From positions 1 to 64,000 of the forward strand of contig NZ_JAGXJN010000037.1 of assembly GCF_019091455.1 (NCBI RefSeq): 64,000 nt of DNA. The letters run 5' to 3'. Source of the stretch: Chitinophaga sp. GbtcB8. GTDB taxonomy: Bacteria; Bacteroidota; Bacteroidia; Chitinophagales; Chitinophagaceae. Each line of letters opens with the position of its first letter. The first letter of the stretch is position 1. Shown in pieces: positions 24,937-33,544 of this stretch. The notes beneath the pieces were generated by a model. The model saw nothing but the letters and a program-made list of their open reading frames with translations, was not told the DNA's origin and ran no database searches. The translations under genes and the position numbers were made by a program.

Positions 24937-25758
24937 ATGCAAAAAAGTCATTATTCCTTATGCCTTACCATGCTGGTAACTCTTTCATTATTTATTGCCT
25001 GCAAAAAAAATCCTTTACCCGGCCCCGGTTATGGCAATAGCCAGATCCGGCAGGTAAAAATGGACCACGAAGATTCCGCCCTGTTCCAGTACAATGCATT
25101 GGGCAACCCCCTAAGCATTACCCGGGGCATTGTTAGCACCGGCGCTCCAAACTACTCTTTCCGTTATGATGCGCAGCATCGTTTAACAGATTATTATGGT
25201 ACATATAGCGATGGCCGCACCTTTGAGTTCTGGCACCGTTACATTTATGATAATAATAACCACATTGTAGCGGATACCATGTACCTGTTTGGGCTGGTAG
25301 GCGATAACGGCCCACTGCCCGATCCGCAGGCGCCGCCGCCGTATGACCAGCTGTATGTGGGCAACATTTCCACTTACCAGTATGATGCGCAGCACAGGAT
25401 CATTCGCGCTACCGATACTTATGGAGCGCCACCGGCGGGCCCAATATATACAAGCCGTTATATCTATGGTGCCAATGGCAACCTTGCTGTTATACGCACC
25501 TATAATCCCTACACATCAGACAGTACAGATATCAACCTGGGTGGCTTTGACAATAAGATCAACCTGCACCGCACACACCCCATCTGGCAGTTCCTGGACC
25601 GGGACTTTAGCGTTAATAATCATGCAAATGTAACTGCCTATAATGCCCAGGGCCTGCCGCTTACTATCCAGGCCTCCGGTGGCGGAGAAATAGGTAATGC
25701 TTTTATTTCACTCCGTTATTCCAACACCTTGCAGATCACTTATCAACCCTGCAGGTGA
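24937..25758 (+). CDS. Lipoprotein with YD-repeat-like strands
   Basis: A 273-residue lipoprotein (Cys22 in LFIACKKNP). The mature part repeats strand patterns resembling RHS/YD proteins: FQYNALGNPLSITRG, FRYDAQHRLTDYYG, YQYDAQHRIIRATDTYG and YIYGANGNLAVIRTY. Such proteins form beta-rich surface structures; this one is too short for an RHS shell and has no toxin domain. I do not recognise a named family. It is monocistronic and is followed by a strong terminator shared with the convergent hydrolase gene. Confidence 0.75.
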   Translation: MQKSHYSLCLTMLVTLSLFIACKKNPLPGPGYGNSQIRQVKMDHEDSALFQYNALGNPLSITRGIVSTGAPNYSFRYDAQHRLTDYYGTYSDGRTFEFWHRYIYDNNNHIVADTMYLFGLVGDNGPLPDPQAPPPYDQLYVGNISTYQYDAQHRIIRATDTYGAPPAGPIYTSRYIYGANGNLAVIRTYNPYTSDSTDINLGGFDNKINLHRTHPIWQFLDRDFSVNNHANVTAYNAQGLPLTIQASGGGEIGNAFISLRYSNTLQITYQPCR

Positions 25759-25766
25759 TAGAATAT

Positions 25767-25811
25767 AAAAATGGAATGCAGCGAAAACTTTATCCGCTGC
25801 ATTCCATTTTT
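25767..25811. terminator. Bidirectional terminator hairpin
   Basis: A perfect 17-bp stem (25767-25783 AAAAATGGAATGCAGCG, 25795-25811 complement) with A and T tracts at its two sides lies between convergent genes. The inner stem TGGAATGCAGCG reappears in the terminator at 31646-31710. Confidence 0.85.
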
Positions 25812-25835
25812 AATTATTAATTCTTAATTATTAAT

Positions 25836-27257
25836 TTATTCCACCCGCTTAGCGGTAATATCCTTCCCATTCTGGTGCAGCACCAGCCGGTCCACCACAC
25901 CCTGCTCATTTTTCCTGAACGAAATGCGGGCATCTACCACCTTCATGAAAAACTCCGCCGGGGCCGATGGAAATATTTCAAAGCGGGCCTGCCCTGTAAG
26001 CTGCTCATAAATATGATCTCCTTCCATGGAAATGGCCATCACAACGTTGGGCGCCAGCTCATATTTACCGGTGTACAAACGGTAAGCAGCTGTATCCGGC
26101 GTAATGGCTGCAAGCATTTTGGCTACCGGCTGTGACAGTGGCTGTGTTGGTTTTACCGGGGGCGTATAAGGTTTGTTATACAAAATGGCCAGTATGTTCT
26201 TTGCAATGTCCCTTAGCGGGGCGCCGCCGGTATTGTTCAGTAGTACTACCAGGTCTTTGCTATCAGGAATGCGTACTATCAGGGTGTTGAAACCATTAAT
26301 GCCACCGTCATGAGCAATGCTGCTCACCGTATCTTTTGTATTACCAATACTAAAAGGCTGGCGCATCCAGCCGCAGGCATACCCTTTCAGGAAAGGCGTA
26401 AAGTAAGTTGTTTTACTGGCAGCACTTAACAGCTGGTTGGTATACAATGCCTGGTCCCACAGGTAAAGGTCCTCTACGGTGGAGTACATGGAACCGGCAG
26501 CATAAGGAAGATCCATATCTAAATAAGGAGCGTTTATTATGCTGTCGCCATTACGCTCATAACCGGCAGCGCGTTTCTTAATAAGAGGTGCAGCCTTATC
26601 ATAACCGGTATTAAGCATATGCAACGGTGTAAAAATGCGTTCCTGCAATACGCTGGCATAGGGCTGCCCTGTAACTTCCTCAATAATAGCTCCCAGCACA
26701 AAGTAGCCGGAGTTGGAATATTTATAATCAGTGCCCGGCGTAAACTCCAGCGGCAGCTCTGAAAAGAATGGTATAAATTCTTTAGGGGTAGATGGGTTCC
26801 GCGCAAAGCGGCTAAAAAAATCAGGCCGGGCCGTATAATTGGGAATACCGGAAGTATGCGTTAGCAGGTTGTAGATAGTAACCTTTTCACCATTGGCTTT
26901 GGGGTAATAAGGCAGGTAATCGGAAATATGACCATCCAGCTTTAGCTTACCTTGCTCTGCCAGTTGCAGTATAAGCATGGCCGTGAACTGTTTGGTAATA
27001 GAGCCCAGGCGGAAACGTGTATCCGGCGTGTTGCGGATGTCCCACTCAAAATTGGCGTAGCCAACTCCGTTCTTAAAGATCACCTTTCCATCTTTGGCTA
27101 CCAGGGCAGTTCCGTTAAACAGCTTATAACTATTATACTGGTCCAGCAGCTGCCGGATCTTTTCAGCAGGGCTTTTTACGGCAGGACTTTGGGCGCAGGA
27201 TGCAAATGTAAAACACAGTAAAAAGAAGAAGGCGGTTATACTTCTGTGAAAACGCAT
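25836..27257 (-). CDS. Beta-lactamase-fold serine hydrolase lipoprotein
   Basis: The 473-residue protein has a lipoprotein-like signal (FTFASCAQ, Cys21) and the class C beta-lactamase/penicillin-binding fold. The SxxK motif is Ser86-Ile-Thr-Lys89 (RLGSITKQFTAM), the YxN motif is in DYKYSNSGYFVLG, and the third motif is HDGGINGF. A C-terminal lipocalin-like domain (about 390-473) follows. Family members include esterases and D-aminopeptidases as well as beta-lactamases; the substrate is unknown. It is probably periplasmic and membrane-anchored. Confidence 0.9.
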   Translation of the reverse strand: MRFHRSITAFFFLLCFTFASCAQSPAVKSPAEKIRQLLDQYNSYKLFNGTALVAKDGKVIFKNGVGYANFEWDIRNTPDTRFRLGSITKQFTAMLILQLAEQGKLKLDGHISDYLPYYPKANGEKVTIYNLLTHTSGIPNYTARPDFFSRFARNPSTPKEFIPFFSELPLEFTPGTDYKYSNSGYFVLGAIIEEVTGQPYASVLQERIFTPLHMLNTGYDKAAPLIKKRAAGYERNGDSIINAPYLDMDLPYAAGSMYSTVEDLYLWDQALYTNQLLSAASKTTYFTPFLKGYACGWMRQPFSIGNTKDTVSSIAHDGGINGFNTLIVRIPDSKDLVVLLNNTGGAPLRDIAKNILAILYNKPYTPPVKPTQPLSQPVAKMLAAITPDTAAYRLYTGKYELAPNVVMAISMEGDHIYEQLTGQARFEIFPSAPAEFFMKVVDARISFRKNEQGVVDRLVLHQNGKDITAKRVE

Positions 27258-27342
27258 AGGGAAAACAGTTTAGTATCATAAATATACTGGTACAAGCGGC
27301 CCTGTCCAAAAATGGCTGCCTGATAATTTGTAATTTACGCGC

Positions 27343-27846
27343 ATGACAATGCCCAACACTAAACGACTGCTGGTGTATATGGCCAAATGTGTGGCCGGCG
27401 TGCTGCTGGTATTTTTTTTAGCCCATCTTATCAACTACAAGGATTATATCTGGTGCCTGATCTCTGTAATGCTGGTGCTGTCGCCGGATGGTACAGATGC
27501 CGTGGGCCTGGCCATGAGCCGTATTAAGGCCAACCTGGTAGGCGCCGCCGCAGGGCTGGTCATGCTCATCGTACATCCGTCAACGATAGTAATGGTAAGC
27601 GGGGCCATTGCCATTACGGTAGCTGCCTGCACTTTCCTGCAACTGGAAGCCTCTGCCCGCTCCGCCCTGGCAGCCGCCATTATTGTAACGCTGCACGAAG
27701 CAGGTTTACATGTATGGGATACGGCCCTGGAAAGGATCATAGCAGTGCTGGCCGGCTGTGTGCTGGGCTTAGTGATCACCTTTGTATTTCACTCCCGTTT
27801 TACCCGCCATTCCGCAGAGGGGCCACCGCCCCAGCAGGAAGCCTGA
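27343..27846 (+). CDS. FUSC-like inner-membrane protein
   Basis: The 167-residue protein has about five membrane helices (KCVAGVLLVFFLAHLI, WCLISVMLVLSPD, NLVGAAAGLVMLIVHP, VSGAIAITVAACTFL, ERIIAVLAGCVLGLVITFVF), matching the membrane half of FUSC/aromatic acid exporter proteins. The cytoplasmic half of full-length members is absent, as in many Bacteroidota homologs. It may export aromatic acids, but this is inferred from the family only. It lies divergent from the hydrolase gene and 73 bases before the M1 peptidase. Confidence 0.75.
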   Translation: MTMPNTKRLLVYMAKCVAGVLLVFFLAHLINYKDYIWCLISVMLVLSPDGTDAVGLAMSRIKANLVGAAAGLVMLIVHPSTIVMVSGAIAITVAACTFLQLEASARSALAAAIIVTLHEAGLHVWDTALERIIAVLAGCVLGLVITFVFHSRFTRHSAEGPPPQQEA

Positions 27847-27919
27847 ACTGCAGTGTAATTTCTGATTAATTAAGTATCTTGTTTGCCTTACAATACTAAC
27901 GTATCACTTTTTACAGGTT

Positions 27920-29875
27920 ATGACAATCAACAAGCTTACCTTCTGCCTGGCAGTCCTGCTGGCAACCAACCAGTCATTTATCCGGGCTCAAACCGCACCT
28001 GCCGGCAATTACGATCAGCACAAAGCATTTGACCCGCTTTTTTACACACAGAACGGCAATGAGTTCCGCAGCGCAGGGGGCGCACCCGGGCCTAAATACT
28101 GGCAAAACCGGTCGGACTATGCTATTAAGGTAACGCTGGATACAGCGCAGCACCGCCTTACCGGGTCGGTACAGATCACCTACACCAATAACAGCCCGGA
28201 CACTTTATCATTTGTATGGCTGCAGCTGGACCAGAACGTGTACCGGGAAGATTCCCGCGGAGAAGCAGCCTCCCAGTACAGCGGCGGGCGTTTTGTGAAC
28301 CGCAGCTTTACCCAGGGCGATGAGATCAGCAGCGTAAGCATTGTACAAAACGGCAAAACACAAGCCGCCAGCTACCGGGTGAATGATACCCGTATGAAGA
28401 TACAGCTGCCTGCTGCCCTGAAAGGTAATGGCGGCAGCATACAGTTCCGCATCAATTATGCTTTTAACATACCGCAATACGGCACCGACCGTATGGGCCG
28501 TTTGCAAACACGTAACGGATGGATATACGAAATTGCCCAGTGGTACCCCCGTATGTGCGTGTATGATGATGTGCTGGGCTGGAACACCCTCCCTTACTTA
28601 GGCGCCGGTGAGTTTTACCTGGACTATGGCAATATTGAATATAGCGTAACTGCCCCTGCTGATATGGTAATAGCCGGCTCCGGCGAGCTGCTGAATGCCG
28701 CCCAGGTATTAACGCCCGAGCAAAACAGCCGCCTGGCCAAAGCACGTACCAGTGACCAAACCGTGACTATTAAGGACAGCACCGCCGTTATATCCCCCAC
28801 GGATAAACGTAGAGGTAACCTTACCTGGCGTTTTTCCTGCAAAAATACCCGTGATGTAGCCTGGGCCGCCTCCCGTGCTTTTATATGGGATGCTGCCCGC
28901 ATTAACCTGCCAGGTGGTAAAAAAGCGCTGGCACAGTCGGTATACCCGGCAGAAGTAGCATCTACCAAGGCCTGGGGCCGTTCCACAGAATATGTGAAAG
29001 GTTGTATTGAGCTGTATTCCAATAAATGGTTCTCCTTCAGCTACCCCGTGGCTACCAATGTAGCTGGTATTGTGGGTGGTATGGAATACCCCGGCATTGT
29101 GTTCTGTTCCGCGAGAGCTGCCGGCGCCGGTTTATGGGGCGTCACAGATCATGAGTTCGGGCATAACTGGTTTCCCATGATAGTGGGTTCCAACGAACGT
29201 AAGTACGCCTGGATGGATGAAGGTTTTAATACCTTCATTAATGGTATAAATACCAAAGCTTTTAATAACGGGGAATATTACCGCCCGGCAGATATCAGCA
29301 AAACCGGCCCCGGCATGTTTGGCGCCAATGCAGAAGCGCTTACAACTATTCCGGATGTGATCCAGAACAGCCAGTTAGGTAATGTAGCCTATTTTAAACC
29401 AGGGCTGGGACTAAAATTGCTGCGCGAGCAGGTATTGGGACCAGAACGTTTTGATGAAGCTTTCCGTACCTATGTGCACCGCTGGGCATTTAAACACCCC
29501 ACTCCCTGGGACTTTTTCCGCACCATGGATAACGTATCGGGCGAAGACCTGAACTGGTTCTGGCGCGGCTGGTTCCTGAACACCTGGAAGCTGGACCAAT
29601 CCGTAAAAGAAGTAAAGTACAAGGAGAATGATCCCGTAAAAGGCGCGCTGGTAACTATAGAAAACCTGGAGCAGCTGGTAATGCCCGTGGAAGTAGCCAT
29701 ACAAACTGCCGATGGAAAAGCCGACACGGTAAAACTGCCGGTAGAGATCTGGCAGCGCGGCGGCACCTGGACCTTTCTGTACCCTTCCACCGCCACTTTA
29801 AGCCAGGTAACCATAGACCCGCAGGGCGCCCTGCCGGATGTGAACCGGGCTAACAATACCTGGAAGGCGCAATAG
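27920..29875 (+). CDS. Secreted M1 family metallopeptidase
   Basis: A signal peptide (KLTFCLAVLLATNQSFIRAQ) precedes a 630-residue M1-like gluzincin. The zinc site is His411-Glu-Phe-Gly-His415, with the third ligand Glu in WMDEGFNTFING. The substrate-binding loop is GGMEYPGIVF. An N-terminal sandwich carries KVTLDTAQHRLTGSVQITYTNNSPDTL. The C-terminal region is short, so it lacks the large helical domain of classical aminopeptidase N. It probably trims peptides in the periplasm. A second, differently organised M1 peptidase is at 47052. Confidence 0.92.
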   Translation: MTINKLTFCLAVLLATNQSFIRAQTAPAGNYDQHKAFDPLFYTQNGNEFRSAGGAPGPKYWQNRSDYAIKVTLDTAQHRLTGSVQITYTNNSPDTLSFVWLQLDQNVYREDSRGEAASQYSGGRFVNRSFTQGDEISSVSIVQNGKTQAASYRVNDTRMKIQLPAALKGNGGSIQFRINYAFNIPQYGTDRMGRLQTRNGWIYEIAQWYPRMCVYDDVLGWNTLPYLGAGEFYLDYGNIEYSVTAPADMVIAGSGELLNAAQVLTPEQNSRLAKARTSDQTVTIKDSTAVISPTDKRRGNLTWRFSCKNTRDVAWAASRAFIWDAARINLPGGKKALAQSVYPAEVASTKAWGRSTEYVKGCIELYSNKWFSFSYPVATNVAGIVGGMEYPGIVFCSARAAGAGLWGVTDHEFGHNWFPMIVGSNERKYAWMDEGFNTFINGINTKAFNNGEYYRPADISKTGPGMFGANAEALTTIPDVIQNSQLGNVAYFKPGLGLKLLREQVLGPERFDEAFRTYVHRWAFKHPTPWDFFRTMDNVSGEDLNWFWRGWFLNTWKLDQSVKEVKYKENDPVKGALVTIENLEQLVMPVEVAIQTADGKADTVKLPVEIWQRGGTWTFLYPSTATLSQVTIDPQGALPDVNRANNTWKAQ

Positions 29876-29945
29876 AAGTAAAATGGGAGGTAGCGCGCGT
29901 AAGCAATTGTGTTACACCATTCTGTTTGCCATTATTACCGGAATT

Positions 29946-30185
29946 TAAATGCAAAAAGCAAAAAGTAAAAATAGAGGTAAAACCCTATTTTACTTTTTGC
30001 TTTTTTACTTTTAATTTTTGACGATAGCCCAGGTACCACCACAGCAGCAAACCATAAAAAGTAAAGTCACAGGCAGGGAACCTTTGTTTCACTTTACATT
30101 TTATTGCTGGTCATTAAAATGCAAAAAGTAAAATAACACATAAAGCACTAACACGCTGTACTCCATTATTTTACTTTTTACTTTA
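29946..30185. repeat. AAAAAGTAAAA-type inverted repeats between convergent genes
   Basis: Two hairpin-like blocks, about 29946-30020 and 30117-30185, are built from GCAAAAAGTAAAA words and their complements (TTTTACTTTTTGC). They separate the convergent M1 peptidase and membrane-protein genes and probably stop transcription in both directions. A GGAATTTAAAT word occurs both at about 29940 and in the last codons of the next gene. Confidence 0.65.
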
Positions 30186-30656
30186 CTACTGGAATTTAAA
30201 TACGCCCAGTATAAATATCAGCAGCAATATCAGGAACTGCCCGATGTGAAAAATGCCGATCCGCTTTTTAAGCGCAGTGTATTGCAGCATATCTGTAACC
30301 GTGGGTTGGTTAAACAACAAGGTTTGCAATTTTTTTACGCCAGGCGCACCTACTAGTGTGATATTCAGTACCATCAGCACAATAAGGCCCATCTTAAATT
30401 CAAACCAGAATTGTTTGGTTACGCCAAACTGGTAAGCCCTTAACAACATAAAACCACTCGCAAACAGTAACAAACCGCCTATACGCAGGAACCAGTCGTA
30501 TGCGGAAGACAATTTAAATACCACGGTAGCTTTTTGATTTTCACCTGGCAGGTAGCCCCAAAGCTGCCGTAACGTAATAAAATGCCCCAGCGTACCGCCG
30601 GATATGAGAGCTATACCAATAATGTGCAGGACCAGGCCTGAAGAAAACAGATTCAT
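30186..30656 (-). CDS. Four-helix membrane protein beside MarR gene
   Basis: Starting at ATG 30656 (MNLFSSGLVLHIIGIALISGGTLGHFITLRQLW), the 156-residue protein has four membrane helices and conserved early His residues. It resembles DUF2269/CopD-like integral membrane proteins, but I am not certain of the family. The longer frame to 30785 would overlap the regulatory region and is unlikely. It is divergent from the MarR gene and a likely target of that regulator. Confidence 0.65.
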   Translation of the reverse strand: MNLFSSGLVLHIIGIALISGGTLGHFITLRQLWGYLPGENQKATVVFKLSSAYDWFLRIGGLLLFASGFMLLRAYQFGVTKQFWFEFKMGLIVLMVLNITLVGAPGVKKLQTLLFNQPTVTDMLQYTALKKRIGIFHIGQFLILLLIFILGVFKFQ

Positions 30657-30868
30657 ATATACGGGTTTTAGAATGAGCAAACAGGTATTGCACCATCTTA
30701 CAGATAGCTTTATCTTATAGACAGTTCTCCCGGAAAATTTGTGACGGCAACAGGGAACAGTTACCAATAGCCGGCAAGCCATCATGTATGGCCAGTGGCC
30801 TAAAGTGCAGGTAAAACAGATAAATTACTGCATAACCGCAGTATTAAGCACAAATATAATACAACACC

Positions 30869-30882
30869 GTTGTAAATACAAC
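30869..30882. promoter_or_regulatory. MarR-type operator candidate
   Basis: A perfect palindrome, GTTGTA-AA-TACAAC, lies in the divergent region 46 bases before the MarR start. Its size and symmetry fit a MarR-family site and its place would let it control both divergent genes. Inferred from position and symmetry. Confidence 0.55.
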
Positions 30883-30927
30883 AATTCTGAAATAATTTTC
30901 ACTAAATTGCTCTTGATCCGTAGTAAT

Positions 30928-31572
30928 ATGAATAGAACAGTTGAATTAGTAACGGCCTGGGGAGCTTATGAAGAAAAACATCCCGGCTGCAGCATAGAAG
31001 ACTTTTGCCGCTATTATCTGCTGCAGCAAAAGCAGCAGGTGCCGGTAAATACCGAAAAGCTTACAGGCGGGCTGCAACCGCCTGCCCCGGAAGCAATGCT
31101 GATGAAGGTAATGGGCCGCATTATGCGCCTGCATGAGCTGTACTCCCGTATTTCCCTGGGCGATGCCGGCCTTGGCCAGTTTGAGGAGTTTGCCCTGATG
31201 CACGGGGTAAAGCAGCGTAAAGATCCCCGCAAGTCAGAGGTGATCTATGCTACTATTTACGAGCTTTCCACGGGTTCAGATCTGCTGAACCGGCTGCGGG
31301 AAAAGGGATACATCATGGAAGTCCCCGACTCTGCCGACCGCCGCTCCAAACGTGTGAAGATCACTGCTAAAGGCGAAAAAATATTGCAGCATGCCTATAA
31401 ACGTATGGGGCAGCTGGTAAAAATGCTGCTGCGCGATATGGATGAAGAAGAAGTACTATTATGCATCCAGCTGCTGAAGAATGTAGAAATAAAGTTCTCT
31501 GAACGCTGGCCGGAAGACAAAGGCCGTTCTTTTGACGAGATCTATACCAGTGTGATGAGCGAAGGAATGTAA
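30928..31572 (+). CDS. MarR-family transcriptional regulator
   Basis: The 214-residue protein starts at ATG 30928 (MNRTVELVTAWGAYEEKHPG). The winged helix is at about 95-165: IYATIYELSTGSDLLNRLREKGYIMEVPDSADRRSKRVKITAKGEKIL, with the DxRxxR-type wing DSADRRSKRV typical of MarR proteins. A unique N-terminal 60-residue extension (CSIEDFCRYYLLQQKQQ) precedes it. It likely binds the palindrome at 30869 and controls itself and the divergent membrane gene. Ligand unknown. Confidence 0.9.
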   Translation: MNRTVELVTAWGAYEEKHPGCSIEDFCRYYLLQQKQQVPVNTEKLTGGLQPPAPEAMLMKVMGRIMRLHELYSRISLGDAGLGQFEEFALMHGVKQRKDPRKSEVIYATIYELSTGSDLLNRLREKGYIMEVPDSADRRSKRVKITAKGEKILQHAYKRMGQLVKMLLRDMDEEEVLLCIQLLKNVEIKFSERWPEDKGRSFDEIYTSVMSEGM

Positions 31573-31645
31573 AATGTAAAATAATAAATGCTAAACCGAC
31601 GAAGGAGGTTCATAGAGACCGTTTAAAAGACTTTATGAACGAGAT

Positions 31646-31710
31646 AAATGTAAAAGTGGAATGCTGCGAATGGTTCAGACCAGGCTTCGCTGCATTCCAC
31701 TTTTACATTT
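31646..31710. terminator. Long bidirectional terminator hairpin
   Basis: Arms of 25 bases (31646-31670 and 31686-31710) pair with a single mismatch and a 15-base loop, between the convergent MarR and methyltransferase genes. Its inner word TGGAATGC(T/A)GCG is shared with the terminator at 25767-25811. Confidence 0.85.
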
Positions 31711-31724
31711 ATAATTTTACATTC

Positions 31725-32408
31725 TCACTTGAAGTATTCACTAAAGTACTCTGCCGGCTTCAGGTTCAGCCACTCCTGCCGGTTAGCGGCAAACTCCTCA
31801 TACGTAAGCGCCTCAATCTGCGCCGGGGTAAAAGACAGCGGGTTTTCCGGCGTACCCTTAGTTACAATGCCCAGGCCATGGTCCGCATCCAGCACAAATA
31901 CATTAATGTCTTTACGCAGGCTTCTTAAATGAATAACGCTTTTCCACACATCCCCGTTCCAGAAGCCCTGGCATTTATTGGCATTCCACTCCGCCCAGGT
32001 ATAACCGGCTTCTTTGGTTTGCGGGTTACAGTCATGCATAATGATCACCCCATTGCCGGCAAGCCGGTCCAGGCAGTTCTCCACATCCCGTAAAGCATAG
32101 GCGTATTCATGCATACCATCTACCAGGCAAATATCCAGCAATGTGTTCTGCAGGGTTTTACCGGCCTTTTCTGCAAAAAAGCGGTCGCTTTCCATGCGAA
32201 AGTAACTGGCATTAAAATTAGCCGGGTACTGGATGGCTTTGAAGAACTGTTTAAGGGCGCCAAATTTCAGAAAGGGATCTACAGCTATTTTGCGGCCAGC
32301 CTTGATCGGGAAGAAGTTTTTGCCGGATTCAACGCCTATTTCCAGGTAGGTTTTAAAACCATATTTGTCAATAAGCGCCTGCGTAATGATGCTTCTGTTT
32401 GTTATCAT
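31725..32408 (-). CDS. Class I SAM-dependent methyltransferase
   Basis: The 227-residue protein has a Rossmann methyltransferase core: the glycine motif TYLEIGVESGKNFFP (residues 20-34), an acidic strand end KIAVDPF, the DICLVDGMHEYAYALRDVENCLDRL segment and GNGVIIMHDCNP. These resemble methyltransferase family 24-type proteins that act on sugars or small molecules. A substrate cannot be named. It is the downstream neighbour of a second methyltransferase gene on the same strand, but a terminator and a repeat separate them. Confidence 0.8.
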   Translation of the reverse strand: MITNRSIITQALIDKYGFKTYLEIGVESGKNFFPIKAGRKIAVDPFLKFGALKQFFKAIQYPANFNASYFRMESDRFFAEKAGKTLQNTLLDICLVDGMHEYAYALRDVENCLDRLAGNGVIIMHDCNPQTKEAGYTWAEWNANKCQGFWNGDVWKSVIHLRSLRKDINVFVLDADHGLGIVTKGTPENPLSFTPAQIEALTYEEFAANRQEWLNLKPAEYFSEYFK

Positions 32409-32450
32409 AAGTGGATTGTCAGAACAGCAAAATAAGTTTATTTCCCATTA

Positions 32451-32479
32451 ATAAAAAGACCCCGGCAAGAATGCCAGGG
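32451..32479 (-). terminator. Rho-independent terminator behind the second methyltransferase
   Basis: On the minus strand an eight-pair GC-rich stem with one G-U pair (CCCTGGCA / TGCCGGGG, 32460-32479) and a four-base loop is followed by TCTTTTTAT. It lies about 80 bases after the stop at 32558. Confidence 0.75.
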
Positions 32480-32481
32480 CC

Positions 32482-32549
32482 GTTGTACTCGTCTATAATG
32501 CTTAATATTCAAGACCTAAAAAAATAAATTGCTTGCCATCTTATCTCTT
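32482..32549. repeat. Downstream copy of a gene-flanking direct repeat
   Basis: This 68-bp block is nearly identical to 33443-33509, which covers the 5' leader and start codon of the methyltransferase gene. Shared parts include GTTGTACTC, ATAATGCTTAATATTCAAGA and GCTTGCCATCTTAT. In this copy the position of the start codon reads ATA instead of ATG on the minus strand. Confidence 0.85.
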
Positions 32550-32557
32550 CATGTTCA

Positions 32558-33457
32558 TCATTGAGGTGAATCGCGCTTCCTGCAAATAACAATATGATTG
32601 AGAAATGCATCATATCTTTTGGGTAATATCCTGTTCATCAGCTTGCACAAGAGGTTGAGCATTAAAAAGGTGCAGAACGACACCACTTTCTTTATTGGCC
32701 GGGCAAAGTTCAGCTTAGAGAGCACATAACTGTCCAGGTAAGACATGAACATCTGCATCTGAGCCTGTACTGAAGTTCCCAGCTTTTCATAATACAGGAT
32801 CTCAAATCCTTTTCGCTCCAGTAACATCTTCAGGCCGTAAGAGGTGTAGCGGCTGCAATCATTGGGTACCTCGTGTTCAGCTATAATGAACGGGCAGGTA
32901 GCCAGCATAACCGCCCCGGGCTTCATTACCCGGTGTAATTCATCCAGTATTTCTTCCGGGTTGAATAGATGCTCAAACACCTCTGTGCTCAGAACGCTAT
33001 CAAAGTGATCCGATGCTACCGGAATAGTTTTACCATCATAAAACACATCAATTTGTTCATTCTCGTGGTTATGCCCCTGCCCTTCATAATCCACCCCAAT
33101 ATATTCATCTACCCTGATCAGGCTCTTATAGGGCTTGCTGCCACAACCGAAATCCAGCATACGGCCATGTAAAACCCCAAAATGCTTTTTTAGATTAGTG
33201 ATCAATAACGTTCTTCCGATATAAACCGACTGGCCCATTGAAGGGTGAAAGTCTTTACTAACCGCTTTTAAGGACAGGGATGATGCAGGTCTTGAATATA
33301 AGCCCGCCGGTAGAGTCAATTTTGGCGGGGCTGTAGCTCTTGCCATTACCCCGTTATAGGGCACGCCCTGGTTACGCCCGCTGGCCGGCTGCTCCCCCTG
33401 GCAGGATGCCGCAGCACAGTCAGGGCTGACCATCGCATCCGTGTTGTACTCTTCCAT
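32558..33457 (-). CDS. Class I SAM methyltransferase (type 11)
   Basis: The methyltransferase core begins near residue 95: GRMLDFGCGSKPYKSL (SAM motif), EYIGVDYEGQ, FDSVLSTEVFEHLFNPEEILDELHRVMKPGAVMLATCPF. A membrane-associating C-terminal stretch (VVSFCTFLMLNLLCKLMNRILP) follows. The first 60 residues (MEEYNTDAMVSPDCAAASCQGEQ...) are low in homology, so the true start may be a later codon, though the ATG at 33457 lies in the repeated leader. Family members modify lipids, quinones or glycans; here the target is unknown. The gene is bracketed by direct repeats. Confidence 0.8.
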   Translation of the reverse strand: MEEYNTDAMVSPDCAAASCQGEQPASGRNQGVPYNGVMARATAPPKLTLPAGLYSRPASSLSLKAVSKDFHPSMGQSVYIGRTLLITNLKKHFGVLHGRMLDFGCGSKPYKSLIRVDEYIGVDYEGQGHNHENEQIDVFYDGKTIPVASDHFDSVLSTEVFEHLFNPEEILDELHRVMKPGAVMLATCPFIIAEHEVPNDCSRYTSYGLKMLLERKGFEILYYEKLGTSVQAQMQMFMSYLDSYVLSKLNFARPIKKVVSFCTFLMLNLLCKLMNRILPKRYDAFLNHIVICRKRDSPQ

Positions 33458-33509
33458 AATGCTTAATATTCAAGACCTAAAAATAAACTGCTTGCCATCT
33501 TATGTCTTT
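33443..33509. repeat. Upstream copy of a gene-flanking direct repeat
   Basis: This 67-bp block covers the start codon and leader of the methyltransferase gene and is repeated in the same orientation at 32482-32549, just behind the gene. Differences are a few substitutions and a short run-length change in an A tract. Confidence 0.85.
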
Positions 33510-33544
33510 AACAGCAGATGCTCCTATACACCGGCTGCCTTCAC

